In this document: in pieces, positions 14,579 through 23,583 of the stretch | Position numbering within the stretch: position 1 is the first letter of the stretch | Layout of the letters: each line of letters opens with the position of its first letter | From: Stutzerimonas sp. S1 | GTDB taxonomy: Bacteria; Pseudomonadota; Gammaproteobacteria; Pseudomonadales; Pseudomonadaceae | NCBI RefSeq assembly: GCF_025966695.1 | Contig: NZ_JAOEIY010000004.1 | Location: forward strand, 377,706-441,705 | DNA length: 64,000 nt | Reading direction: 5' to 3' | Program-made: the position numbers and the translations under genes | Notes under the pieces: generated by a model | Databases searched by the model: none | Told to the model about the DNA's origin: nothing | The model's input: the letters and a program-made list of their open reading frames with translations, nothing else

Positions 14579-14998
14579 ATGAGTGCCCCACAAAGCCCCC
14601 TCAACACCCCGGAAGGTCAGGCACAACTGTTGCAGGACCTACTCAGCGCCGAGCGCGCCGGCGCCAAGGTCGCCGGGGAATCGCTGCAGCAAGCCACCGA
14701 CCCGCAACAGCGTGAGCTGCTGGAACAGATTCGTCAGGGCGAAATCGACAGCTGCAAGTTGCTGCTTAACTGCCTGAAGCACCTCGGCCTGGAACCGAAC
14801 AAGGACACCGGCGCCTTCTATGGCAAGGCCATGGCCATCGAATCGCTGGACGAGCGTCTGCCTTTCGTCGACAAGGGCCAGCAGTGGGTGATCCGCAAGC
14901 TGCGCGAATACCTGCCCGGCTGCGAAGACCCCTTACTGCGCAGCGAATTGGAACACATGCTGCGCATCCACGAAGAGAACAGCGCTGCCTCGCACTGA
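14579..14998 (+). CDS. DUF6306-like helical protein (139 aa)
   Basis: The preferred start is ATG at 14579 (MSAPQSPLN). The protein is predicted fully helical and soluble, with LLQDLLSAERAGAKVAGES near the N-terminus and repeated Glu/His positions in the helices (ELEHML, RIHEEN). This resembles a ferritin-like four-helix bundle, so a metal or oxidative-stress role is possible but not shown. It resembles proteins labelled DUF6306. The gene is followed by a hairpin (15012-15039) in the convergent gap. Confidence 0.7.
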   Translation: MSAPQSPLNTPEGQAQLLQDLLSAERAGAKVAGESLQQATDPQQRELLEQIRQGEIDSCKLLLNCLKHLGLEPNKDTGAFYGKAMAIESLDERLPFVDKGQQWVIRKLREYLPGCEDPLLRSELEHMLRIHEENSAASH

Positions 14999-15011
14999 CC
15001 GCTCAACCCCA

Positions 15012-15039
15012 GGGCAGGCCGCCGACAGCGCGCCTGCCC
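15012..15039. terminator. Hairpin in the convergent gap
   Basis: GGGCAGGC and GCCTGCCC are perfect 8-bp arms around a 12-nt loop, between the convergent DUF6306-like and COG3146-like genes. There is no U-run on either side, so it may be only a weak terminator or an mRNA 3' stabiliser. Confidence 0.35.
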
Positions 15040-15080
15040 GTCCGGAAACCGAATCCACCCCACCGACCATTGCCAATCGG

Positions 15081-16211
15081 TCAATCCGCCTGACGATAGG
15101 GCAACGCCCCGCGCGCAGCTTGCGCATACGCCAGCACGCCGTGGCGTTCCTGCGCGAGAAAGTCCGCCACCGCGGCGCGCAATCCCGGATGCACCAGGTA
15201 GTGCCACGAGCGCGTGATCACTGGCTCGAAGCCCCTGATCAACTTGTGTTCGCCCTGCGCACCCGCATCGAAGCGCTGCACACCGGCAGCAATCGCCTGC
15301 TCGATGCCCTGATAGAAGCAGGTCTCAAAGTGCAGGCGATCGAACTCGGCCAGACAGCCCCAGTAACGACCATAGAGCTCCTGTTCGCCCAGCAGACTGA
15401 ATGCCATGGCCACCGGACGTGCGTGCTGTTTGGCCAACACCACGCGAATCGCCTGCGGCATGCGCTCGGCCAGCAGACTGAAGAACAGACGCGTCAGATA
15501 GGGCGCCTGTCCACGCACCTGATAGGTGTTCGCGTAGCAGGCGTAGACGAAATCCCACTGCTCTTCGCTGAGCTGATCGCCGACCAGCCAGTCGAACTCG
15601 ATACCCTGCCCGGCCACCTGCTCGCGTTCCTTGCGCAGCTGTTTGCGCTTACGCGAGGTCAGTGCGTCGAGGAAATCCTGAAAGTCGCGATAACCGCGGT
15701 TGTGCCAGTGGAACTGGCAGCCGATCCGCTCCAGCCATCCCTCGCGGCCAGCCAGGATTCCGTCGGCTGATCCCTCGGTGAAGTTCACGTGCAGCCCCGA
15801 CAGTCCCTGGTTCGACAGCGTTTCGGTGAGTTCGTCGAGCATCGTGCCGAGCGCCGGTGGATTGCCCAGCAAGCGCGCACCGCTCACCGGGCTGAAGGGC
15901 ACCGCGCAAAGCAGCTTGGGGTAGTAGGCGATGCCAGCCCGTTGGCAGGCATCGGCCCAGGCCCAGTCGAACACATACTCGCCATAGGAATGACTCTTGC
16001 GGTACAGCGGCATCGCCGCCAGCAGCCGCCCGTGCTGATCGCGCAGTACGCGATGCTCCGCTTGCCAGCCGCTGCGCCCACCGACGCTGCCGCTGTCCTC
16101 GAGTGCGGACAGGAAGGCATGGCGCAGAAACGGCTGTGCATCGGGCAGCAGCGCATCCCAGTGCGCGGCAGCCACGTCCTGGCCAAGGCGGGAAATAGTC
16201 TGGATAGGCAT
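15081..16211 (-). CDS. COG3146/DUF482-type GNAT-fold protein (376 aa)
   Basis: Belongs to the family once called DUF482, which has a duplicated acetyltransferase-like fold related to FemAB peptidyl transferases. Typical sequence includes YGEYVFDWAWADAC, YYPKLLCAVPFSPV, NRGYRDFQDFLDALTSRKRK, and the C-terminal FDAGAQGEHKLIRGFEP. The length matches. The substrate is unknown; the amino-acyl or acyl transfer role is inferred from the fold only. It is monocistronic, convergent with the gene on its left, and downstream of the porin terminator. Confidence 0.85.
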   Translation of the reverse strand: MPIQTISRLGQDVAAAHWDALLPDAQPFLRHAFLSALEDSGSVGGRSGWQAEHRVLRDQHGRLLAAMPLYRKSHSYGEYVFDWAWADACQRAGIAYYPKLLCAVPFSPVSGARLLGNPPALGTMLDELTETLSNQGLSGLHVNFTEGSADGILAGREGWLERIGCQFHWHNRGYRDFQDFLDALTSRKRKQLRKEREQVAGQGIEFDWLVGDQLSEEQWDFVYACYANTYQVRGQAPYLTRLFFSLLAERMPQAIRVVLAKQHARPVAMAFSLLGEQELYGRYWGCLAEFDRLHFETCFYQGIEQAIAAGVQRFDAGAQGEHKLIRGFEPVITRSWHYLVHPGLRAAVADFLAQERHGVLAYAQAARGALPYRQAD

Positions 16212-16245
16212 GCCGCGCAGTCTGGCCCGTCACGCACACGAAAAA

Positions 16246-16267
16246 AAGCCCCGCCGAAGCGGGGCTC
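16246..16267 (-). terminator. Rho-independent terminator of the porin gene
   Basis: Read leftwards, the minus strand gives AGCCCCGC-TTCG-GCGGGGCT followed by a run of T. This is a perfect 8-bp stem with a UUCG loop and a U-tail, 29 bp after the porin stop: a textbook intrinsic terminator. Confidence 0.9.
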
Positions 16268-16295
16268 AATGGAGCATCACGGATGAAGGTGATGT

Positions 16296-17624
16296 TTAGA
16301 ACACGTACTGACCGCGAACCACGAAGCCATCGCCATCGTCGTCGCCTTCATAGTTGCTGATGCCGTCGGTCTTGGCCTTGACGTAGGTAGCGCTCAGCTT
16401 GACAGCTTCGTTGACGTACCAGTTGACACCCAGGTTATGCACCTTGCCGTCGACGTCGCCCACTTCGCGCAGACCAGTGCCGTAATCGACCACACCGGCA
16501 ACCGCGCCCACACCGTTGTCATCTTCGACGGTGAAGTCGTCATAGCGGTAGAACACTTCCCACGCGCCGGTCTGCTTGTTCTCCGGCTTGATGCCGTCGA
16601 ACTTGCCCAGCTTGTAGCCACGCGCTTCGCCAGTCAGGGTATAGGCGGCTTGCACGTAGAAACCATCAGCCTCGACGTCCTCGGCGGCGTTATCGGCCTC
16701 CAGGGTGCGCTTCATGTATTCGCCCTGCAGCGAGAGCGGACCGGTCGCCCAGGCCAGCTCAGCACCCCAGGCGGTGTCCTTGTCCCAATCGCCAGCATCG
16801 GAACCGTTGTAGCCGCCGAACACGCCACGGTTGCCGCTGTTGGCCTCGGTGCCACCTTCGGTATCCACGCCACGCATGCCCATACGGCTGCGGAAGCGGG
16901 CATCGTAGCCGTCATCGTCAGCGTTGCGCTGGGCGAAGTTCAGTCCGAGGTGCAGCACATTGCCGGCCTCATGCAGCGGTGCGAACACACCACGCAGGTT
17001 GAGCTGCTTGGTGCTCTGCCCGTTGTCATCACCGTTGTCCTTGGAGCTCAGTGTCACCGCACCGAACAGCGAATCGCCGGCGGTCGCGGCCACTTCGATA
17101 CCCATGCCGTTCTGGTGGCCGTTTACCCACTCCATCAGGTCATAGACCGAGTTACGCTCAGGTGCGGTGACCCACTTGGAGCTGGTGGCCTTTTCCAGGC
17201 CGAAGATCGGGTCGAAGCGACCGAAGCGAATGGCGACCGGATTGAAGCCGGTGTAGGTGATCGAGGCTTCGTCGAAGTAGCCGTCGTCGCTGCTGCCGGC
17301 GTTATGCGCGAAATCGTAGCTGAACAGGTACTTCCAGTCCTTGTAGGCGGTACCCGACAGTTCGAGGAATGCGCGGCGGAAGTAAGCCGCGTCCTGGCTG
17401 CCGCCATCTTCGGTGTAGAAGCCGTCGAACTGGCTGTAGTCGGCCTGCAGGCGGCCACCGAGCTTGAAGCTGAACTCTTTGTCCGTAGTGGCGACTTCCA
17501 GGCCGCCCTTGGTCTTGATAACGAGATCGGCGCCATCGGTGGTGACGGTACCGGCGAAAGCCTGGGCGGAAACGGCCAGAGCGAGGGCGCTGGCGGCGAA
17601 ACCGGCGAAGTGCTTACGGATCAT
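16296..17624 (-). CDS. OprP/OprO-like phosphate-selective porin (442 aa)
   Basis: Outer-membrane channel of the OprP/OprO family, expected to take up phosphate or polyphosphate. The start at 17624 (MIRKHFAGF) has AAGGGGAA upstream and opens a signal peptide ending SAQAFA. The mature N-terminus [20 protein letters not shown] and [10 protein letters not shown] are typical. The chain ends in QYVF with a terminal Phe, the usual outer-membrane barrel signature. It stands alone with its own terminator. A degenerate PHO box lies about 100 bp upstream (17726-17743), consistent with PhoB control. Which anion it prefers (phosphate, polyphosphate, other) is uncertain. Confidence 0.87.
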   Translation of the reverse strand: MIRKHFAGFAASALALAVSAQAFAGTVTTDGADLVIKTKGGLEVATTDKEFSFKLGGRLQADYSQFDGFYTEDGGSQDAAYFRRAFLELSGTAYKDWKYLFSYDFAHNAGSSDDGYFDEASITYTGFNPVAIRFGRFDPIFGLEKATSSKWVTAPERNSVYDLMEWVNGHQNGMGIEVAATAGDSLFGAVTLSSKDNGDDNGQSTKQLNLRGVFAPLHEAGNVLHLGLNFAQRNADDDGYDARFRSRMGMRGVDTEGGTEANSGNRGVFGGYNGSDAGDWDKDTAWGAELAWATGPLSLQGEYMKRTLEADNAAEDVEADGFYVQAAYTLTGEARGYKLGKFDGIKPENKQTGAWEVFYRYDDFTVEDDNGVGAVAGVVDYGTGLREVGDVDGKVHNLGVNWYVNEAVKLSATYVKAKTDGISNYEGDDDGDGFVVRGQYVF

Positions 17625-17725
17625 CCAAAATTCCCCTTTATGTTTAGCGTCGGAAACACACGAGATGGGCTCTTTGTGTTGGGGGGAATCTTGGCGGCCG
17701 GTTATTTCAGCCAAGTGGCTGTTAC

Positions 17726-17743
17726 ATAAAGATTTTATGACAA
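17726..17743 (-). promoter_or_regulatory. Possible PHO box upstream of the porin
   Basis: On the minus strand the site reads TTGTCAT-AAAA-TCTTTAT, two 7-mers at 11-bp spacing as in PhoB sites (CTGTCAT consensus). The first half matches 6 of 7 positions and the second only 3 of 7. It lies about 100 bp before the porin start. Support comes mainly from the porin family, so this remains tentative. Confidence 0.4.
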
Positions 17744-17867
17744 GGGAACTTTCCGGTGAGGCGCGTCGCAGAGCGCTCCGCGGGCCACACAGGCACTCAC
17801 CGCGCAGGCGCCATGGGGTGATTCGCGCCGCCCGCGCGTCGAGCGATGCGGGTCAATCGGCGCGCAT

Positions 17868-18677
17868 TCAGGCAGTCGGCTTGCGCTCTGCCGGCCGCCG
17901 CGCGCCGGCCACCAGCTTATCGATTGCCTTGGCCGCGGCGGCCATACCGAAACTGGCCGTCACCATCATCACCGCACCGAAGCCACCCGCGCAGTCGAGC
18001 TTGACCCCTTCGCCGACGAAGCTCTTGCTCTGGCATACGCCGCCATCGGGTTTGGGATAGCGCAGCTGCTCGGTGGAAAACACGCAGGGCACGCTGTAGG
18101 TGCGCCCCGGCGTGCGCGAAAAGTTGTATTCGCGCCGCAGCAGCGAGCGCACCTTTGCCGCCAGCGGGTCGTTGAAGGTCTTGTTCAGGTCGGCGACCTG
18201 GATCTGCGTCGGGTCCACCTGCCCACCCGCTCCGCCGGTGGCGATGATCTGGATCTTGCGCCGCTTGCACCAGGCGATCAGCGCCGCCTTGGCCGGCACG
18301 CTGTCGATGCAGTCGATGACGCAGTCCATATCTTCGGTGATGTACTCGGCCATGGTTTCGCGGGTAACGAAATCGGCCACCGCATGGACTCGGCAGGCCG
18401 GATTGATGGCGCGGATGCGCGCAGCCATCTCGTCGACTTTGGGTTTGCCCACGGCCCCTTCCAGCGCCTGAATCTGCCGGTTGGTATTGGTGATGCAGAC
18501 ATCGTCCAGATCGAACAGGCTGATCTCGCCGACGCCGCTGCGCGCCAGCGCCTCGGCCACCCAGGAGCCGACTCCGCCGATGCCGACCACCGCCACATGC
18601 GCAGCGACCAGCCGTTCGAGCCCGACCCGACCATACAGACGGGCGATGCCGCCAAAACGCTGTTCATCGATAGACAT
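17868..18677 (-). CDS. tcdA: tRNA threonylcarbamoyladenosine dehydratase TcdA (269 aa)
   Basis: E1-like enzyme that uses ATP to cyclise the t6A37 base of ANN-decoding tRNAs to ct6A. The nucleotide-binding GIGGVGS is at about residues 32-38, then FDLDDVCITNTNRQ, TGGAGGQVDPTQ and SVPCVFSTEQ, all characteristic of TcdA (CsdL). Length is as expected. It is divergent from dapE across 126 bp. No csdA/csdE sulfur-transfer genes are adjacent. Confidence 0.93.
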   Translation of the reverse strand: MSIDEQRFGGIARLYGRVGLERLVAAHVAVVGIGGVGSWVAEALARSGVGEISLFDLDDVCITNTNRQIQALEGAVGKPKVDEMAARIRAINPACRVHAVADFVTRETMAEYITEDMDCVIDCIDSVPAKAALIAWCKRRKIQIIATGGAGGQVDPTQIQVADLNKTFNDPLAAKVRSLLRREYNFSRTPGRTYSVPCVFSTEQLRYPKPDGGVCQSKSFVGEGVKLDCAGGFGAVMMVTASFGMAAAAKAIDKLVAGARRPAERKPTA

Positions 18678-18803
18678 GCCGACTCCCCGGAAAAAACCTG
18701 GCGATTATAAGACCTTGCCGCGTTGCCACCACTGCAACCGGCCGTCACCGGAGCCACGGGCTTTGCTTTAATATGGCGCCCTTTCCCGTCGCCCGGAGTC
18801 GTG

Positions 18804-19952
18804 ATGACCGCCCCCGCCCTCTCCCCCACCCTTCAACTTGCCTGCGATCTGATCAATCGCCCTTCGGTGACGCCGCTGGACGAAGGTTGCCAGCAGTTGA
18901 TGAGCCAGCGTCTCGCCGCCTGCGGCTTCGCGGTAGAACCGATGCACATCGAGGACGTGGAGAACTTCTGGGCGATCCGCGGCAACCAAGGCCCGGTGCT
19001 GTGCTTCGCCGGCCACACCGACGTGGTGCCGACCGGTCCGCTGCAGGCCTGGCACAACCCGCCGTTCAGCGCGCGCATCGACGAACAGGGCATGCTCCAC
19101 GGACGTGGTGCGGCGGATATGAAGGGCAGCCTGGCATCGATGATCATCGCGGTGGAACGCTTTACCGCCGACTATCCGAACCACAAGGGGCAGATCGCCT
19201 TCCTCATCACCAGCGACGAGGAAGGCCCGGCACAACACGGCACCAAAGCCGTCGTCGAGCGCCTGCGTGAGCGCGGCCAGCGGCTGGACTGGTGCATCGT
19301 CGGCGAACCCTCGAGCACCACGCTGGTGGGCGACGTGGTGAAGAACGGCCGTCGTGGCTCGCTCGGTGGCACCCTCACCGTGCGCGGTCAGCAGGGGCAC
19401 GTCGCCTATCCGCACTTGGCGAAGAACCCCATCCACCTGGCCGCGCCGGCGCTGGCGGAGCTTGCCGCCGAGCATTGGGACGACGGCAATGCCTTCTTCC
19501 CACCGACCAGCTTCCAGATCTCCAACCTCAACGCCGGCACTGGTGCGACCAACGTCATCCCTGGCACGCTGGAAGCGGTATTCAACTTCCGCTTCTCCAC
19601 CGAATCCACGGTCGAGCAGCTGCAGCAGCGCACCGCCGCGATCCTCGACAAACACGGTCTGGACTGGAACATCGACTGGGCGCTATCGGGTCTGCCCTTC
19701 CTGACCGAGCCGGGCGAACTGCTGGACGCCGTTTCGGCCAGCATCCGCAGCGTCACCGGTCGCGAAACCACGCCGTCCACCAGCGGCGGTACCTCGGATG
19801 GCCGCTTCATCGCCACCCTCGGCACCCAGGTAGTCGAGCTCGGCCCGGTCAACGCGACCATTCACCAGGTGGACGAACACATCCTCGCCAGCGACCTCGA
19901 CCTGTTGACCGAGATCTACTATCAAACCCTGGTGAACCTGCTCGCATGCTGA
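18804..19952 (+). CDS. dapE: Succinyl-diaminopimelate desuccinylase DapE (382 aa)
   Basis: Zinc-dependent M20 hydrolase that releases succinate from N-succinyl-LL-2,6-diaminopimelate on the lysine and peptidoglycan pathway. The metal and catalytic residues are visible: AGHTDVVP (H71, D73), GRGAADMKG (D105), ITSDEEGP (E139, E140), and a late His in NATIHQVDE. The start at 18804 follows GGAG at good spacing; the GTG directly before it is less likely. Its stop overlaps the rlmA start by 7 bp, so the two are translationally coupled. Confidence 0.96.
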   Translation: MTAPALSPTLQLACDLINRPSVTPLDEGCQQLMSQRLAACGFAVEPMHIEDVENFWAIRGNQGPVLCFAGHTDVVPTGPLQAWHNPPFSARIDEQGMLHGRGAADMKGSLASMIIAVERFTADYPNHKGQIAFLITSDEEGPAQHGTKAVVERLRERGQRLDWCIVGEPSSTTLVGDVVKNGRRGSLGGTLTVRGQQGHVAYPHLAKNPIHLAAPALAELAAEHWDDGNAFFPPTSFQISNLNAGTGATNVIPGTLEAVFNFRFSTESTVEQLQQRTAAILDKHGLDWNIDWALSGLPFLTEPGELLDAVSASIRSVTGRETTPSTSGGTSDGRFIATLGTQVVELGPVNATIHQVDEHILASDLDLLTEIYYQTLVNLLAC

Positions 19953-20749
19953 TCTGCCCGATCTGCCAGGCGCCGCTGAGTGCGGTCGACAATGGCGTCG
20001 CCTGCCCGGCCAATCACCGTTTCGACCGCGCTCGCCAGGGATACCTGAACCTGCTGCCGGTACAGCACAAGAACAGCCGCGACCCGGGCGACAACCAGGC
20101 CATGGTCGAAGCCCGCCGGCGCTTTCTCGACGGCGGTCACTACGCGCCGCTGGCCCGGCGCCTCGCCGAACTGGCCGCCGAACGCACGCCGCAGCGCTGG
20201 CTGGATATCGGCTGCGGCGAGGGCTACTACACTGCGCAGCTCGCCGAGGCGCTGCCGGATGGCGAAGGCTATGCGCTGGACATCTCGCGCGAGGCGATCA
20301 AGCGCGCCTGCAAACGCGCGCCGCAGCTCGAATGGCTGGTGGCAAGCATGGCCCGTGTGCCGCTGGCCGATGCCAGCTGCGACCTGCTCGCCAGCGTATT
20401 CAGCCCGTTGGACTGGCAGGAAGCCAGGCGCCTGCTCAACCCCGGTGGCGGCTTGCTGCGCATGGGGCCGACCCGCGAGCACCTGTGGGAACTGCGCGCC
20501 CGCCTCTACGACGAAGTGCGTGATTACGATGACGAGAAACACCTGTCGCTGATTCCTGACGACATGCACCTCGCCCATAGCGAAACCCTCACCTACGAGC
20601 TGCAACTGGACGAAGCGCAGGCCCGTGCCGACCTGCTGGCAATGACCCCCCACGGCTGGCGCGCCAGCGCCGCACGCCGCGCCGCGGTGATCGACACGCC
20701 GCTGACCGTGCGGGTTGCGATACGCTACGACTGGATTCAGCGCAACTGA
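19946..20749 (+). CDS. rlmA: 23S rRNA (guanine-N1) methyltransferase RlmA (267 aa)
   Basis: SAM-dependent enzyme that methylates a guanine in hairpin 35 of 23S rRNA (G745 in E. coli). An N-terminal zinc finger uses C4, C7, C20 and H24 ([11 protein letters not shown]...CPANH). The SAM motif [10 protein letters not shown] follows, and [19 protein letters not shown] is the later family motif. It overlaps dapE by 7 bp (ATGCTGA), so it is read by ribosomes finishing dapE. Length is normal. Confidence 0.93.
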   Translation: MLICPICQAPLSAVDNGVACPANHRFDRARQGYLNLLPVQHKNSRDPGDNQAMVEARRRFLDGGHYAPLARRLAELAAERTPQRWLDIGCGEGYYTAQLAEALPDGEGYALDISREAIKRACKRAPQLEWLVASMARVPLADASCDLLASVFSPLDWQEARRLLNPGGGLLRMGPTREHLWELRARLYDEVRDYDDEKHLSLIPDDMHLAHSETLTYELQLDEAQARADLLAMTPHGWRASAARRAAVIDTPLTVRVAIRYDWIQRN

Positions 20750-20779
20750 CCTTCGACCCACCACTAAGGCCACCCCGAT

Positions 20780-21151
20780 ATGCGTCAACCGGACATCGAG
20801 ATCTACCTCAGGGATGCCAGCCAGGAGGCCGTCACCGCATGGCTGGAACAGGCCATCGGCGCCTGCACGCCGTGGCAGCAGAAGGGCCAGACCTTCAAGT
20901 GCAACGCCGCGGGCATACCGGTGACCTGGCTGCCCAAGGCGGTCGGCAAGTGGCACTGCCTGCTGCTGGAAAGCGCTGCTACGCCGTGGGAAGACGACCT
21001 CGCCTGCGCGCGCGCAGCCCATCAAGCCCTGGGGGTGGAGATCCGCTGCGCACCCGGCAGCTGGCAGGAAGAGGAAGCTATCGAGGACGCCGACCGCTGG
21101 ATCCGCATCAGCGTTGATGGCGAAGAGGAAATCGTCTGGCGGACGGGTTGA
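20780..21151 (+). CDS. Conserved protein of unknown function (123 aa)
   Basis: Starts 30 bp after rlmA and is probably the last gene of the dapE-rlmA unit. The protein is soluble, with no signal peptide. It is notably rich in Trp, and an acidic Glu/Asp stretch lies in the last third (WQEEEAIEDADRWI). Residue pattern suggests a small alpha/beta fold. Homologues occur beside the same genes in other pseudomonads, as I recall, but I know no function. Three hairpins follow it (21211-21316). Confidence 0.75.
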   Translation: MRQPDIEIYLRDASQEAVTAWLEQAIGACTPWQQKGQTFKCNAAGIPVTWLPKAVGKWHCLLLESAATPWEDDLACARAAHQALGVEIRCAPGSWQEEEAIEDADRWIRISVDGEEEIVWRTG

Positions 21152-21210
21152 TCCTGTCCCGCGCTGGACAGTAAACGCGCACGCTTTTGGGCCTGGAGGG
21201 CTGAAGCTCG

Positions 21211-21261
21211 CTGCGCGGCCATAACCGCGCAGAGTGGAAAACGCATAGAGCGCGTTCCCAC
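21211..21261. repeat. Two adjacent REP-like inverted repeats
   Basis: CTGCGCGG-CCATAA-CCGCGCAG (21211-21232) is a perfect 8-bp hairpin. It is followed at once by GTGGAAAACGC...GCGCGTTCCCAC (21234-21261), an imperfect hairpin that shares the GTGGAAAACGC arm with the element at 29197-29224. The intergenic position and recurrence suggest Pseudomonas-type REP elements. Confidence 0.55.
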
Positions 21262-21274
21262 CTCGCTGCCAATC

Positions 21275-21316
21275 CTGAAAAACAAAGCCCGTCATTCGAC
21301 GGGCTTTGTTTTTCAG
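21275..21316. terminator. Bidirectional intrinsic terminator
   Basis: A perfect 19-bp stem (CTGAAAAACAAAGCCCGTC and its complement) with loop ATTC lies between the convergent gene at 20780 and the cold-shock gene. A-rich and T-rich outer arms provide a U-tail in both directions, so it can end transcription from both sides. Confidence 0.92.
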
Positions 21317-21325
21317 CAACCGGAG

Positions 21326-21535
21326 TCAGAGACCGGCTACGTCCTCGGCCTGCAGGCCCTTCTGGCCCTGGATCACCGAGAACTCCACCTGCTGTCCCTC
21401 GGCCAGGGAGCGGTGACCTTCGCCGCGAATCGCGCGGTAATGCACGAACACGTCGGCGCCATTACCCCGCTGAATGAATCCATAGCCTTTAGCATCGTTG
21501 AACCACTTGACGGTTCCGGTCTCGCGCTCAGCCAT
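21326..21535 (-). CDS. Cold-shock domain protein (69 aa)
   Basis: Single-domain Csp RNA/ssDNA-binding protein that melts RNA secondary structure. Both nucleic-acid motifs are present: RNP1 KGYGFIQ and RNP2 [14 protein letters not shown] opens the fold. I start at the ATG at 21535 (MAERETGTV), with GGAG upstream; an ATG or GTG-type start two codons earlier is possible. Its own terminator is at 21275-21316. The 200-bp leader before it (to 21737) is long enough for the structured 5' UTR common in such genes, but temperature control is not shown. Confidence 0.93.
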   Translation of the reverse strand: MAERETGTVKWFNDAKGYGFIQRGNGADVFVHYRAIRGEGHRSLAEGQQVEFSVIQGQKGLQAEDVAGL

Positions 21536-21737
21536 TACCACTTCTCCAACTCGCTTTTTGTTATTCCTCGGAAGAGGGTTCTCACGGTCTGGCGCTCACG
21601 CATCCACGCAACGGGAATGCGGCTCGCGAGCGACCGTCGCCGGAGTATAAAACAACGAATTTCGCTGTCAGCCTCTTTTTTCCGCCCCCGATTCAGCGCC
21701 GATTTCCCATGCCGAGCGGCCTCGGCATGGGACTTAT

Positions 21738-23573
21738 TCAGGTGGTCCTGCGTCGACGCCAGAGCCACATCGCCAGCGCCGCCAGCGTCAGCAGCAGCGG
21801 CACCAGCGCGATGTTGACGAACTTCAGCGTCCTCCCCAGCGCCTCGATATCGGCATTAAGCTGATAGCGCACTTCACGCAGCTCCTTGCGGATCCGCAGC
21901 TTCTCCTCGAGGAACTGCTGCAGCGCACCTTCCTGTTCGGCGGTCAGCTCCAGCGCCTGCTCAGGATCAGGACTCTGCAGTTCGGCCAGCTTCTGCTCGG
22001 TATCGGCCAGGCGCTGTTGCAGTACCTCCTCCTGTTCACGGAAGCGGTTCTCGGCCTGACGCTGCAGCTCCTCGACGACCACGAACGGTCGTGTGAAACG
22101 ACCACGCGAACGCACGCTGATCAGCGCGTCGGTGCCCGACAGGTTGTCCAGCGCATTGATCACGAAGGCCCCGTTGTCCGCCCACGGCTGCGGTACGCGC
22201 TGGCCGAAGAAATCCTGCACCTGCACCCACATGCGATCGCTGAGCAAATCGGCGTCCGCCACCACGATGACGTTGATGCTCTCGCTTTGTTTGACGCCGT
22301 CCTTGCGCCCTTCGATGCCATCGGGGAATGCCGTCTGCGCCGGCCCCTGGATTCGCGCCGCCAGCGTATAGCGCTCGCCGCTCGGCTCCAGGCCGCGCAG
22401 CAGGGTTTCCGGATTGTCCAGAGTGGCGAAGCGCTGTGCCTCCACCGGCATGGCATAGGTTGAGCTGTGCAGCAGCGGCGTGAAGGTCGTCTTGGCGCCC
22501 TCCAGCGGCTCGAGAACACCGGCGCTCGCCAGGGTCAGGTTCTCCAGCGAAGCGGTGGTGACGTCCTGCGCATCGACCGCCGCGTGCGGCAGGCTCAGCC
22601 AACCGGGATGACGCACTGGCCGGCGCTCGGCGCCCATGCCAACCGACATCGCGTAGGAAGCATCGGCAATCACCTGCCCCGGCACCAATCGCGCGCCCCA
22701 GGCCTTGAGCAGCGGCTCGAGATCGGACGAACGATCCTCGGCCAGCTCGCCCGGACCGAAGCCCATGCCCGGATCGGCTTCGTTGAACGGATCGACGAAC
22801 ACCAGCAGCTTGCCACCACGCAGCACGAACTGGTCGATGGCGTAGAGCGTCTGTTCCGGGAGCTGTTTGGGATGGATCAGCAGCAGTGTCGAGACGTTTG
22901 CCGGAATCACATCGATGTCGCGCTTGAGGCTCTCGAGATGGAACAGCTGGCGGATTTCCTCCAGTACCATCCACGGCGGCGTGGGCTGCTGGCTACGCAT
23001 GTCGAACCCGCCGTTGATCTGCAGATCGGAGAGCACCCCGACCACCGGCAACTCGGCCTTCGCCAGGCTCTGCACCAGACGGCTGATCTCGTATTCGAGG
23101 AACTCCTCCTGGTCCAGCGGGAAGAACGGAATGGTCTGTGTCGAACCCTCGGCATTGCGCCCGGCCAGTCCGAAATACACCTTGTCGCCGCCCTGGTTGA
23201 GCGGCACCGCCTGCAGACCGAACTCGGCGGCGCGGTCCTCATCCTCGGAGAACGGCTGGGGGTCGACCACATGCAGCTTCAGCTTGCCACCGGAGGCCCG
23301 CTCGTACGCCTTGAGCATCTCCTCGACACGGCGCGCGTAGTTGCGCAACGTCACCAGCTCCTTGGCGGTTTCGTCGGAATAGAAGAAGTGCAGCTCGATA
23401 GGCTCCTGCAGGCTGTCGAGGATGCGCTCGGTGCCGTCGGAGATGGTGTAGAGCTTCTGCTCGGTCAGATCCAGCCGGGCGTTGGTGAACAGCACACCGG
23501 ACAGACCGTTGAACACCAGGAACGCCAGCGCAATAACCAGCAGCCCGGCACCGGAATAGATGACTCGTTTCAT
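21738..23573 (-). CDS. GldG-family ABC transport substrate-like component (611 aa)
   Basis: Membrane-anchored protein of the GldG family (ABC-type uncharacterised transport). An N-terminal membrane helix (residues 5-28) is followed by a large periplasmic domain starting LDLTEQKLYTISDGTERIL, with FVDPFNEADPGMG later. A coiled coil rich in Glu and Gln (about residues 510-575) and a C-terminal membrane helix ending WLWRRRR close the chain. It is the last gene of the ATPase-permease-GldG operon, 10 bp after the permease. Gld proteins serve gliding in Bacteroidetes, but pseudomonads do not glide that way; the cargo is unknown. Confidence 0.85.
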   Translation of the reverse strand: MKRVIYSGAGLLVIALAFLVFNGLSGVLFTNARLDLTEQKLYTISDGTERILDSLQEPIELHFFYSDETAKELVTLRNYARRVEEMLKAYERASGGKLKLHVVDPQPFSEDEDRAAEFGLQAVPLNQGGDKVYFGLAGRNAEGSTQTIPFFPLDQEEFLEYEISRLVQSLAKAELPVVGVLSDLQINGGFDMRSQQPTPPWMVLEEIRQLFHLESLKRDIDVIPANVSTLLLIHPKQLPEQTLYAIDQFVLRGGKLLVFVDPFNEADPGMGFGPGELAEDRSSDLEPLLKAWGARLVPGQVIADASYAMSVGMGAERRPVRHPGWLSLPHAAVDAQDVTTASLENLTLASAGVLEPLEGAKTTFTPLLHSSTYAMPVEAQRFATLDNPETLLRGLEPSGERYTLAARIQGPAQTAFPDGIEGRKDGVKQSESINVIVVADADLLSDRMWVQVQDFFGQRVPQPWADNGAFVINALDNLSGTDALISVRSRGRFTRPFVVVEELQRQAENRFREQEEVLQQRLADTEQKLAELQSPDPEQALELTAEQEGALQQFLEEKLRIRKELREVRYQLNADIEALGRTLKFVNIALVPLLLTLAALAMWLWRRRRTT

Positions 23574-23583
23574 GTCTGTTCCC

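Noticed and set aside
16437..17729. Plus-strand open frame of 430 codons opposite the porin
   Set aside because: No domain or ribosome site; the porin on the other strand has signal peptide, barrel end and terminator.
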